Part shown: positions 33,439-41,261 of the stretch, one piece after another | How the letters are laid out: each line of letters starts with the position of its first letter | Position numbering within the stretch: the stretch's first letter is position 1 | Assembly (NCBI GenBank): GCA_964476585.1 | Contig: CAYZBF010000005.1 | Location: forward strand, 1-64,000 | Source of the DNA: CAYZBF01 sp964476585 | GTDB lineage: Bacteria > Hydrothermota > UBA3072 | Length of the DNA: 64,000 bases | Reading direction: 5' to 3' | Position numbers and translations under genes: made by a program | Notes under the pieces: model-generated | What the model was told of the DNA's origin: nothing | What the model saw: the letters and a program-made list of their open reading frames with translations, nothing else | The model's database searches: none

Positions 33439-34370
33439 TGAAGAAGTATTTGATACTTCTAATTCTTCCCGCCTTATCTCTTTTTTCGCAGAACAAGATT
33501 GGATATATTGATTCTCAGAGGATACTCAATGAATACAAAGGGGCAACTGAGATAAAAAAGAGATATGAACAGAAGGTGTCAGAATGGAAACAAAGGGGTG
33601 AAAAACTAAAAAAGGAGATAGAGAATCTACAGCAAGCTCTCCAGACCCAGGGTATGATGCTCTCAGAAGATGCGAAGTTGAGGAAAGTGCAGGAGATTGA
33701 GAAAAAGCAAAGTGAATATCAGGAGTTTATTCAAGGTATATGGGGACAGAATGGAGAAGCTGAGGCTTTAAACAAGGAATTGATGCAACCCCTCCTTCGC
33801 GAAATAGACACTTTAGTTACAAAAATTGGTGAAGAGGAAGGTTTTTCAATAATCCTTGATACGTCTTCAGGTGCTCTGGTTTATGCAGATGAGGAAATGG
33901 ATATAACGGATAGAATAATCGAGTCTCTGAATAGGAAATTTTTACCTGAGGCTACTGAAAGGATTGAATATCATGTTTTTAAATTCAAGGAGGAGGATTC
34001 CGAGGCAAAATCAAGAAATCTCGGAGAACTGATAAAGAATCTGATTGACGTTGGAATTAAAAACACCGGTGGATTCAAGGAGATTGAGTCCCAACCAATG
34101 AGTAACGCAAGGAGCACTCTGGGGATAGTTAAAGATGAAGATATAGATGTTCAGACCTCCATTCAACTTCTACGGATTACAGATGGTGATTTTATTGTTA
34201 TTGGAAGAGTCTGGTTGGAAGGCGGCCTCATATACCTCGAATTCAAATTGGTAGACAAAGAACAACATGACGTGGTAATAACTGAAACCGTGGAGATTGG
34301 CGTAGAACAGAATTTGAGTTCCAGCATACCTGACAAGGTGGTAGGAAAGATTGTAACTTATTATAAATGA
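33438..34370 (+). CDS. Skp/OmpH-like periplasmic chaperone with an extra C-terminal domain
   Basis: 310 residues, against about 160-180 for Skp. Signal peptide MKKYLILLILPALSLFS, then KIGYIDSQRILNEYKGATEI and a long coiled coil (KQRGEKLKKEIENLQQALQT) as in OmpH/Skp, ending near residue 165 with DITDRIIESLNRKF. Residues about 170-310 form an added domain: HVFKFKEEDSEAKSRNLGEL, GGFKEIES and DGDFIVIGRVWLEGG. It resembles the CsgG/FlgO/TolB-N style fold of periplasmic lipoproteins. The chaperone part fits the operon (bamA, lpxD, lptD); the role of the added domain is unknown. Confidence 0.75.
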   Translation: MKKYLILLILPALSLFSQNKIGYIDSQRILNEYKGATEIKKRYEQKVSEWKQRGEKLKKEIENLQQALQTQGMMLSEDAKLRKVQEIEKKQSEYQEFIQGIWGQNGEAEALNKELMQPLLREIDTLVTKIGEEEGFSIILDTSSGALVYADEEMDITDRIIESLNRKFLPEATERIEYHVFKFKEEDSEAKSRNLGELIKNLIDVGIKNTGGFKEIESQPMSNARSTLGIVKDEDIDVQTSIQLLRITDGDFIVIGRVWLEGGLIYLEFKLVDKEQHDVVITETVEIGVEQNLSSSIPDKVVGKIVTYYK

Positions 34371-35371
34371 AGATAAAAGACCTCGCTGCTCTAATAAATG
34401 GCGATGTCCTCGGGAACGGGGAATATGAAGTAAGAGGTGTTTCTCTGATTGATGACGCAAAAGCTGGAGATCTCGTATTTCTCTTTGATCCGAAGATAGT
34501 TGGGGAAGCCAGGGATAAGCTTATAACTGTTGCTGCTGTTGTCTCTGGAACCCTTAAGAAATGCCCTTGCCAGAGTTGTATTAAAGTGAAAGAGCCTAAA
34601 GATGCGATGGTTAAAGTGCTTAACCATTTCTATCCAACACCTGTGAAGTCATTTCACGGGAATAGTCAAAATACACATATTGGAGATGTAGAAATCGGGA
34701 AATATGTGACTATTGGAGATTACACGGTTATCAGTGACGGAACCAAAATTGGAGACAAAGTTGATATCTTTCCTTTCACATATATTGGCTATGATGTGAA
34801 AGTAGGAGAGGGGAGCAAGATTTATCCCCATTGTGTTATTCTGGACAGAACAATTATCGGACGAAACGTAACTCTCTATCCTGGAGTGGTAATTGGTTCT
34901 GATGGATTTGGCTATCACAAAAAAGAAAAGAGGTTGACTCATATACCACAGGTGGGTAATGTAATAATAGAAGATGAAGTTGAGATTGGTGCATGCAGTA
35001 TGATAGATCGTTCTACGATTGGAGCTACCGTTATTGGAAAAGGGACAAAAATCGATAATAGTGTCCATATAGCGCATAATGTGAAGGTAGGAGCTAATAC
35101 GATTATTGTTGCTCAAGTTGGTATTGCGGGGAGTTGCACTGTGGGGGATAATGCTGTTATTGCTGGACAGGCAGGAATTGCCGATCATACAAATATCGGG
35201 AATGGTTCCACAGTAGCTGCAAAGTCCGGCGTGATGAGGGACGTAAAGGATGGGGAGGTGGTTTTTGGATATCCTGCTGACCGCCGGATTACTGTTATGC
35301 GAAATGAGGCATACGTCAGGAGACTTTCAGAACTCTTCAAAAGAGTGAAAGCCCTTGAAGAATCTAAGTGA
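34367..35371 (+). CDS. lpxD: UDP-3-O-acylglucosamine N-acyltransferase
   Basis: 334 residues, normal length. The N-terminal uridine-binding domain is followed by a left-handed beta-helix of hexapeptide repeats (IGDVEIGKYVTIGDY, VVIGSDGFGYHKKEKRLTHI). SVHIAHNVKVGANTIIVAQV contains the catalytic His, and a C-terminal helix ends RLSELFKRVKALEESK. It adds the second acyl chain in lipid A synthesis in the cytoplasm. The ATG overlaps the previous stop by 4 bases. Confidence 0.95.
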   Translation: MKIKDLAALINGDVLGNGEYEVRGVSLIDDAKAGDLVFLFDPKIVGEARDKLITVAAVVSGTLKKCPCQSCIKVKEPKDAMVKVLNHFYPTPVKSFHGNSQNTHIGDVEIGKYVTIGDYTVISDGTKIGDKVDIFPFTYIGYDVKVGEGSKIYPHCVILDRTIIGRNVTLYPGVVIGSDGFGYHKKEKRLTHIPQVGNVIIEDEVEIGACSMIDRSTIGATVIGKGTKIDNSVHIAHNVKVGANTIIVAQVGIAGSCTVGDNAVIAGQAGIADHTNIGNGSTVAAKSGVMRDVKDGEVVFGYPADRRITVMRNEAYVRRLSELFKRVKALEESK

Positions 35372-37329
35372 TATTTTACCTCTTTATCTTTCTTTTTTCT
35401 AATTCTTCTCTTTCTTCTGAAATTGTAGAGTATAGAGGCACTAAAATTGTCTTCAAGATAGATTCAGCCCTCGTATGTATCTACGGTGAAGCAGAAGCCG
35501 AGTACGGGGAACTCCATGTATGGGCGGAAACTCTACATTTTTATCTTGAGGATAAATTCTTAGATGCTAGAGGAGAGGTACGCTTTACTGATGGTAATAA
35601 TATCATTCTGGCTAAAAGGATGACCTATGATGTGAAAAAGGAAATTGGAATAGCATACGAGGCGAAAACAGAGGTGGAAAGGGGGAGATTTTATGGAAAA
35701 GAAATACGTTACCTTGAAGGAAAAGTATTAAAGATAAGTAACGGTTATTATACTACATGCGAATTAGATCCTCCACATTACTGGTTCTATTCGCCTCATA
35801 TGAGGGTAAATATTGATGAGGATCTCGTAGCAGAACCTGTTGTTCTTCTGGTTAGAAAGATTCCTCTTTTTTTTATTCCTTTTTGGTTCCAACCTTTAAA
35901 GAAGGAACGTTCTTCCGGGATTATCACTCCTTTATTTGGCTCTTCATCTTACGGGGGAAAATATATAGAGGATATCGGGTGGTATCAGACTCTTGGCCCT
36001 TATGCTGATGCTATTATTTCGATGGATTACTATACAAGAAGGGGGATAAAAACTCATATAAATGCAAGATGGAAGCTATTTCCCTATGGAGAAGGAAACC
36101 TCTCTGGCAGTTATATTAAAGAACGAGAAGGTGGTGGAGAACGCTGGACACTAAAAATTAATAATCAAACCAGGCTGCCTGAAGGTATCAATTTGAATAT
36201 ATATTCAAACATCGCTTCTGATAATAAATACTTTTCAGATTATGAAACAGGTGAGGTTGAAAAACTAATCAGAGATCTTTCCTATGGAGGGAATATAGCA
36301 GGAAAAATTAAAGGTTTCGGGATATATGGTATGGTAGACTATCGAGAGAATGTAAGTACTGGGGTATTGAGAGAAAAATGGCCATCGATTAATATTACCT
36401 TTCCCAGGATAAAAGTTGGGATGGTAAATCTTAAGGGTTCATCAAAATACATAAGGGATGAGACTGAACACTGGGGAACGGGTATACAGGGAAATGCGAA
36501 CATGGGATTTAATCTCGCAGTATTCAATGTAAATGGTAACTTTTTAGCAAGAGATGATTATTACGAAAGAGAAGATATTTCCATCAGACACTGGAATTCA
36601 AGTGTTGCGATCAAAACAAGATTATACGGACTCTCAATCTTTGGTATCGGTTCCATCGCAAGATTTAGACACGTAATTACACCTTCTGTTTCTTTTGGAT
36701 ATGCCCCAGAACCGGATAGTTTTGAGGTTATTCCTCTCCCTGGATTTTCACGCCCTATGGGTCGAAAATCGCTTGGAGTGAGTTTAAGTAATCTCTTTCA
36801 GTGTAAAATCGGAGAAAACAAATATGATTTTGCTTCCCTCTCTTTTAATACGAGTTATCAGCCCAAGAAAGACAGATTCTCATCTGTTTCCCTGTCTGGT
36901 AACTTCTGGATTGGTGAGTATTTTCGTCAAACATATTCTACTTCTTATGATTTATATACTAAAGAGTTTGGAGAGAAGACAGTCACAACTGATTTTGGAT
37001 ATGGGACCCATTTTGGAGACGAGCCACTTGATATATCAATGACACACCGGATAAGATTCACTCAGGATAGAAGGATTCAACAGGCAGATTTTGGTATAAA
37101 GTTCTACGTTACTCCCAAATGGAAGGTTAATATATTCACTCATTATGATTTTGAAAAAAATACAGTGACAAGCAGTAGAATAGGATTTACACGAGATTTA
37201 CATTGCTGGGAATTGAGTATGTCATACAATACCTTTGGTGATAATTGGGATTACAATATCAATCTGCAATTAAAGAAACTTCCGGAAGTTAAGTTAGAGA
37301 GAGGAACCATACGAACACTTCTTCCCTAG
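35368..37329 (+). CDS. lptD: LPS-assembly protein LptD
   Basis: 653 residues, GTG start overlapping the lpxD stop. Signal peptide MIFYLFIFLFSNSSLSSE, then an OstA jelly-roll with repeated DARGEVRFTDGNNIILAKRM-type text, and a beta-barrel with the LptD signature PLFFIPFWFQPLKKERSSGI. ITPLFGSSSYGGKYIEDIGW and alternating barrel strands continue to the end. C-x-pairs for the inter-domain disulfides of E. coli LptD are not obvious. It inserts LPS into the outer leaflet. It is last in the bamA operon and shorter than proteobacterial LptD (~780). Confidence 0.9.
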   Translation: MIFYLFIFLFSNSSLSSEIVEYRGTKIVFKIDSALVCIYGEAEAEYGELHVWAETLHFYLEDKFLDARGEVRFTDGNNIILAKRMTYDVKKEIGIAYEAKTEVERGRFYGKEIRYLEGKVLKISNGYYTTCELDPPHYWFYSPHMRVNIDEDLVAEPVVLLVRKIPLFFIPFWFQPLKKERSSGIITPLFGSSSYGGKYIEDIGWYQTLGPYADAIISMDYYTRRGIKTHINARWKLFPYGEGNLSGSYIKEREGGGERWTLKINNQTRLPEGINLNIYSNIASDNKYFSDYETGEVEKLIRDLSYGGNIAGKIKGFGIYGMVDYRENVSTGVLREKWPSINITFPRIKVGMVNLKGSSKYIRDETEHWGTGIQGNANMGFNLAVFNVNGNFLARDDYYEREDISIRHWNSSVAIKTRLYGLSIFGIGSIARFRHVITPSVSFGYAPEPDSFEVIPLPGFSRPMGRKSLGVSLSNLFQCKIGENKYDFASLSFNTSYQPKKDRFSSVSLSGNFWIGEYFRQTYSTSYDLYTKEFGEKTVTTDFGYGTHFGDEPLDISMTHRIRFTQDRRIQQADFGIKFYVTPKWKVNIFTHYDFEKNTVTSSRIGFTRDLHCWELSMSYNTFGDNWDYNINLQLKKLPEVKLERGTIRTLLP

Positions 37330-37514
37330 TAGCTTCGCTACAATAGTCTTAAGTCTATAGTCACCAGTCAATAGTCTACTTAAAATTTTTAGAATCCCTC
37401 CATATTAAAGTTAAATACTTTTTATGCTTTCAAATTTTAAATATTCCTTTTAGATTAGTTAATAAATCTTGACTAATGACTTGAGACTAATGGCTGTAGA
37501 CTAACTGATAGCTG
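37327..37514. repeat. low-complexity intergenic words after lptD
   Basis: CTAGTAGCTTCGCT, then variants of AGTCTATAGTCACCAGTCAA and GACTAATGACTTGAGACTAA. They are built of drifting GACTA/AGTC-type words, with no coding frame. Confidence 0.45.
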
Positions 37515-38069
37515 TTACTTCCTCTTATATATCCCTATTATCTCCCCGGTTGCGATAACATGGCCTTCCATCTTTTTAAGTAATTCCTTTTTTGTAATAC
37601 CTGTTTTTGAATCTAACATTATATCCAACCCATATAGTTTGAAATGGAAGTGATGAAGTGTTCCTCGAGGAGGGCAGGGTCCTCCATAACCTATCTTCCT
37701 GAAGTCATTCTTACCCTGCATTGCTTCATTTTCCAGAGTCTTTACTGGTTTTATACCCTCGGTTAGTCGCTCTGACTCTGGCGGGATGTTATAAATCACC
37801 CAGTGAACCCATGTTTTCATAGGAGCATCAGGATCGTCACATATTAGAGCAAGGGATTTTACTCCTTCGGGGATTTCTTTCCACACGATTTCTGGAGATA
37901 CATCCTCGCCATCGCATGTGTATTTTACTGGTATGTTTTCTCCATTTTTGAATGCAGGAGATTCTATTTGCATTTTTAAAAACTCCTTTTTTTTTGACTT
38001 TTCTTCGCCTTTTCCAGCACAGTTAAACAGGATTATGGGGATTATTAATAGACGAATGAAGTTCCGCAT
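37515..38069 (-). CDS. PEBP-family (YbhB/YbcL) lipoprotein
   Basis: 184 residues. MRNFIRLLIIPIILFNCAGK suggests a lipoprotein, although the -1 Asn makes the lipobox imperfect. The PEBP core is complete: FKNGENIPVKYTCDGEDVSP, LICDDPDAPMKTWVHWVIYN, GYGGPCPPRGTLHHFHFKLY. This fold binds phospholipid head groups or other anions; the cellular role of bacterial members is unclear. AAAGGAGG precedes the ATG. It stands alone and converges on lptD. Confidence 0.85.
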   Translation of the reverse strand: MRNFIRLLIIPIILFNCAGKGEEKSKKKEFLKMQIESPAFKNGENIPVKYTCDGEDVSPEIVWKEIPEGVKSLALICDDPDAPMKTWVHWVIYNIPPESERLTEGIKPVKTLENEAMQGKNDFRKIGYGGPCPPRGTLHHFHFKLYGLDIMLDSKTGITKKELLKKMEGHVIATGEIIGIYKRK

Positions 38070-38193
38070 ACTCTACCTCCTTTTTTTATAAAATAAATCG
38101 GATGTGAATAAAGTCAATGAAATTATTGGAGTTATTTAATCCTATAAAATTCAACCATTTTAAGGGAAGATCATGCTTATTAACTGCTCGTAC

Positions 38194-38221
38194 TTGACAA
38201 AGACTATCTTTTTAATAGGTT
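38194..38221 (+). promoter_or_regulatory. weak leaderless-type promoter for the phosphatase gene
   Basis: TTGACA at 38194-38199 is perfect, but the -10 (TAGGTT, 38216-38221, 16-bp spacer) is poor. Six bases separate it from the ATG at 38228. A GAGG just before the ATG is too close for normal use. Confidence 0.4.
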
Positions 38222-38227
38222 TGAGGC

Positions 38228-38851
38228 ATGCTGGAAACGGTAATCTATCTGGTTCGACATGGGCAGAGTAAGGGGAACAAAGAGAATAGAATGAGAGGGA
38301 GGCATGATTTTCCCCTGACAGCGGAAGGGGAACAACAAGCTAAAGCCCTAGCAAAGATAGCAAAGGAATGGGATTTATCTGCGATATTTACATCCCCTTT
38401 AATAAGAGCAAAGAAGACAGCGAAATATATAGGAAAAGAGTGTGGAATCACTCCAGAAATCGATATGGGATTTATCAATATATCCCTTGGGGATTGGGAG
38501 GGAAAATCACAGGATTGGGTGAAAAAGAATTTGCCACAGGAATGGCGTATATGGATGACTAAACCTGAAAACCTCATTTTCCCAGGTTTTGAACCTCTCT
38601 CAAAGGTTCAAAGACGGGCGTATGAATCACTTCAGAAAAGAGTAGAGGAATATCGTGGTAGGGGCATCTGTATCGTGACACATAGAGCAGTTCTTAAACC
38701 CCTTATTGCAAAAGTTCTCGAGATAAAATCTCCCTATTATTGGAAAATAAGAATGGCTACTGCTTCTTACAGCCGGATTGTTTATGACGGAACCATGTAT
38801 TATATGGATCTTTTTAACGAGACAAAACACCTAAAAAAGAAGTTTATATGA
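38228..38851 (+). CDS. histidine phosphatase (phosphoglycerate-mutase-like)
   Basis: 207 residues. YLVRHGQSKGNKENRMRGRH carries the catalytic RHG, followed by the family PLTAEGEQQA, FTSPLIRAKKTA and IVTHRAVLKPLI with the second His. The length fits the cofactor-independent phosphatase group (CobC/PhoE/GpmB-like) rather than true dPGM. The substrate is unknown. Its TGA overlaps the aminopeptidase ATG by 4 bases. Confidence 0.85.
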   Translation: MLETVIYLVRHGQSKGNKENRMRGRHDFPLTAEGEQQAKALAKIAKEWDLSAIFTSPLIRAKKTAKYIGKECGITPEIDMGFINISLGDWEGKSQDWVKKNLPQEWRIWMTKPENLIFPGFEPLSKVQRRAYESLQKRVEEYRGRGICIVTHRAVLKPLIAKVLEIKSPYYWKIRMATASYSRIVYDGTMYYMDLFNETKHLKKKFI

Positions 38852-39951
38852 TTGATTGTAGAATAGAGAATCTTGCAGCTATCGTAACCAATTATTCCGT
38901 TGATATCAAAAAGGGCAACTTCGTTTTTATAAACGGAACAGAACTCTCTGCTCCTCTGATAAAAGCAGTCTATAAGAGAGTGCTTGAAAAAGGTGCACAT
39001 CCAGAGGTTAAAGTTGATATAGAAGGGATTGCGGAGATATTCTATAAGAATGCTTCTAAGGGACAGTTAGAATATATATCAGATGTGAGGAAATATATTG
39101 TTGAAAACGCGGACATCTTAATATACATCAGGGGTGGATGGAATACAAAATCCTTGAGCAATATCTCACCAGAAATAATTTCAACCAATAGGAAAGCCAT
39201 GACTCCTTTAATGAAAACGCAGATGGAGCGTTCAGCAAAAGGAGAATTGCAGTGGACATTGACTCAATTCCCGACCCATTCGGGTGCACAGGAGTCTGAT
39301 ATGTCACTTTCAGAATACGAAGACTTCGTCTTTGGAGCATGTTTTGCAGATAAAGAGGACCCAGTAGGCGAATGGAAGAAACTTTCGAAAGAGCAGGAGA
39401 GATATGTTAAGATGCTGGAAGAGAAAAGGTTTTTTCATATTGAGGGTCCAGGAACCAGTTTACACCTCAAAACGGACGGAAGGAAATGGATAAATTCCGA
39501 CGGGAAGCACAATATGCCGAGTGGGGAGGTATTTACTGCTCCGATAAAAGAATCTGTTAATGGAAAAATTAGCTTTAGTTTTCCTGCAATCTATAATAAT
39601 AGAGAGGTTATAGGCGTAAGCCTTGAGTTTAAAGATGGGGAGGTAGTGAATGCCAGCGCCTTTAAAGGTGAGGAATTCTTAAAGGCAATGATTGATATGG
39701 ATAAGGGCGCAAGGTATGTGGGGGAATTTGCATTTGGTCTTAATAGCGAAATTCAAAGATTCACCAAGAATATACTTTTTGATGAGAAGATAGGTGGAAC
39801 GATGCATATGGCTCTTGGTGCTGCTTATCCAGAGTGTGGGGGGAAGAACGAATCAGCTCTCCATTGGGATATGATACTTGATTTAAGAGAAGAGGGAAGG
39901 GTAATAGCCGATGGAGAGATAATCTTTGAGGGAGGAAAATTTCTGCTTTAA
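38848..39951 (+). CDS. M29-family metallo-aminopeptidase
   Basis: 367 residues, typical for the thermophilic aminopeptidase family AmpS/PepS. The N-terminal part reads NYSVDIKKGNFVFINGTELS. The metal-binding C-terminal half has PSGEVFTAPIKESVNGKISF, GEFAFGLN and GGTMHMALGAAYPECGGKNE, followed by LHWDMILDLRE, giving the expected Glu, His, His and Asp ligands. It releases N-terminal residues from peptides in the cytoplasm. Its start overlaps the phosphatase gene. Confidence 0.9.
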   Translation: MIDCRIENLAAIVTNYSVDIKKGNFVFINGTELSAPLIKAVYKRVLEKGAHPEVKVDIEGIAEIFYKNASKGQLEYISDVRKYIVENADILIYIRGGWNTKSLSNISPEIISTNRKAMTPLMKTQMERSAKGELQWTLTQFPTHSGAQESDMSLSEYEDFVFGACFADKEDPVGEWKKLSKEQERYVKMLEEKRFFHIEGPGTSLHLKTDGRKWINSDGKHNMPSGEVFTAPIKESVNGKISFSFPAIYNNREVIGVSLEFKDGEVVNASAFKGEEFLKAMIDMDKGARYVGEFAFGLNSEIQRFTKNILFDEKIGGTMHMALGAAYPECGGKNESALHWDMILDLREEGRVIADGEIIFEGGKFLL

Positions 39952-40071
39952 GGAACAGTTGAATAGGAAATTAGTCAAGTAGTTAATTAGGTATATAATT
40001 AAAGAAAGAAATGTGTAGTTATCGATGATGATGGGTGAGACTAATTAACTAATGAACTAATTGACTATTAA
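39952..40071. repeat. low-complexity intergenic words before birA
   Basis: Drifting repeats of AGTTAATTAGG, AATTAACTAATGAACTAATTG and ACTATTAACTAA types. They resemble the regions at 50111-50605 and 51355-51540. No gene seen. Confidence 0.4.
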
Positions 40072-40758
40072 CTAAATATAAACGAGGCTTCCTGAGTAAA
40101 AGGTACTTTCGACATCGCCGCAATTTATGCGAATTCCGCAGTCATTCTCGATTAATATCACCCGACCGGTTACTGTTTTTTTAGAACTCACCAGCTTAAC
40201 TTTTCGACCTAAATCCTGATTTAGTCCAAGGTATCTTGCATATATCCGGTCAAATTCTTCTCTTCCTTTTTCTATATTCTTCATTATTTCTAATCCAATC
40301 TCCTCGATCGGGAGGCTTCTTTTTAAGACTTTCCTTGATGATGTCATTTTACCTTGTAGTGAATCGAGAAAATCCGAAGGTTCTACGTTTAGATTAAGTC
40401 CAATGCCAATAATGAAGAACTTATTTATTTTTTCTATAAGAATTCCACCCATTTTCTTTGAAGAAACCATAATATCGTTCGGCCATTTGAGTTCCACATT
40501 AAGCCCATAATTTTCCAGTGCTTCTGCTATAGCAACGGAACTAAGGAGAGAAAGTGCACCCTTGTTATTGGAAAACTCCCTTACAATTATCGAGAGCCAC
40601 AGACCACCAGGAGGTGAAAACCATTTATTTTTACCCCTACCTTTACCTTGTGTTTGGACCTTTGCAATTACACCATCAAGGTCAGGAAGTTTATCTTTGT
40701 TTCTTTTTACCCATTCATTTGTGGAATCTACTTCTTCCAATTTTATGAGTTTGAACAT
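40072..40758 (-). CDS. birA: biotin--[acetyl-CoA-carboxylase] ligase, no DNA-binding domain
   Basis: 228 residues. VDSTNEWVKR, GKGRGKNKWFSPPGGLWLSI (ATP/biotin loop), LKWPNDIMVSSKKMGGILIE and GIGLNLNV are the class I ligase motifs, with a short C-terminal SH3-like domain ending FYSGSLVYI. The N-terminal helix-turn-helix of E. coli BirA is absent, so it cannot act as a biotin repressor. It attaches biotin to carboxylase carrier proteins. It has its own leaderless-type promoter. Confidence 0.93.
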   Translation of the reverse strand: MFKLIKLEEVDSTNEWVKRNKDKLPDLDGVIAKVQTQGKGRGKNKWFSPPGGLWLSIIVREFSNNKGALSLLSSVAIAEALENYGLNVELKWPNDIMVSSKKMGGILIEKINKFFIIGIGLNLNVEPSDFLDSLQGKMTSSRKVLKRSLPIEEIGLEIMKNIEKGREEFDRIYARYLGLNQDLGRKVKLVSSKKTVTGRVILIENDCGIRINCGDVESTFYSGSLVYI

Positions 40759-40764
40759 TTCTCA

Positions 40765-40792
40765 TTGATAAATAGTATTTATATTATGTCAA
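40765..40792 (-). promoter_or_regulatory. leaderless-type promoter for birA
   Basis: On the minus strand, TTGACA (40792-40787), a 16-bp spacer, TATCAA (40770-40765), then 6 bases to the ATG at 40758. Confidence 0.6.
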
Positions 40793-40913
40793 GACAGAAA
40801 AATGTTATCTTTGTTTATTATCACTATACACAAATATAAATATATTTATTAAATCTACATTTATCCATGGTTAGAAGTGATTGGGTATTGTATATTTTAC
40901 ATTTTAAATTTTT

Positions 40914-40947
40914 CATTCTTCATTTTGCATTATACTATCCCCTTGAC
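40914..40947 (+). repeat. 34-nt word ending in the SRP RNA -35 box (copy 2)
   Basis: Begins CATTCTTCATTTTGCATT and ends ATCCCCTTGAC. It differs from 29271-29304 at three positions. Confidence 0.7.
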
Positions 40948-40971
40948 ATAATCTCGTTCCGATTTTAATAT
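40943..40971 (+). promoter_or_regulatory. promoter for SRP RNA
   Basis: TTGACA at 40943-40948, a 17-bp spacer, TAATAT at 40966-40971. The start expected near 40978 coincides with the first base of the closing helix of the RNA. Confidence 0.8.
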
Positions 40972-40977
40972 AAGATT

Positions 40978-41252
40978 GCCAGTCGTACTAAGCGGGGAGT
41001 TAGCGGTGCCCTATACCTGTAATCCGCTATAGCAGGGCCGAATGCTTGCACAAGCTTATCGTTTTTTATTATGGGCTTCAGGAGAAGGTGATGAAATTTG
41101 GGTCCTTCATAGGAGTGTACCTTAAACCCCGTCAGATCCGGAAGGCAGCAGCGGTAAGAGGATTTCATTCCTGATGGAGGGTTGCCTAAATGGAGCTTTT
41201 CTTCGGTCGTACCGATAAGGGAAGATTTGCAAAGCAAGCTGTACGACTGGTA
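40978..41252 (+). ncRNA. ffs: signal recognition particle RNA, large type with Alu domain
   Basis: About 275 nt. CCAGTCGTAC (40979-40988) pairs perfectly with GTACGACTGG (41241-41250) and closes the molecule. The Alu part reads GGAGTTAGCGGTGCCC and ends near CCGCTATAGCAGGGCCG. The S-domain carries the Ffh-binding loop CCGTCAGATCCGGAAGGCAG and GCAGCGGTAAGAGG. Long-range arms such as GATGAAAT with ATTTCATTC and CTTATCG with CGATAAG are visible. With Ffh it targets nascent membrane proteins. This long form is usual in Firmicutes and Thermotogae; most diderms have the ~110-nt form. The ends are estimated from pairing. Confidence 0.9.
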
Positions 41253-41261
41253 GAAATTATT

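Noticed and set aside
41190..41261. Extended N-terminus for dnaX.
   Set aside because: These codons are the 3' part of the SRP RNA, and the family starts at MGYLVLTRKYRP.
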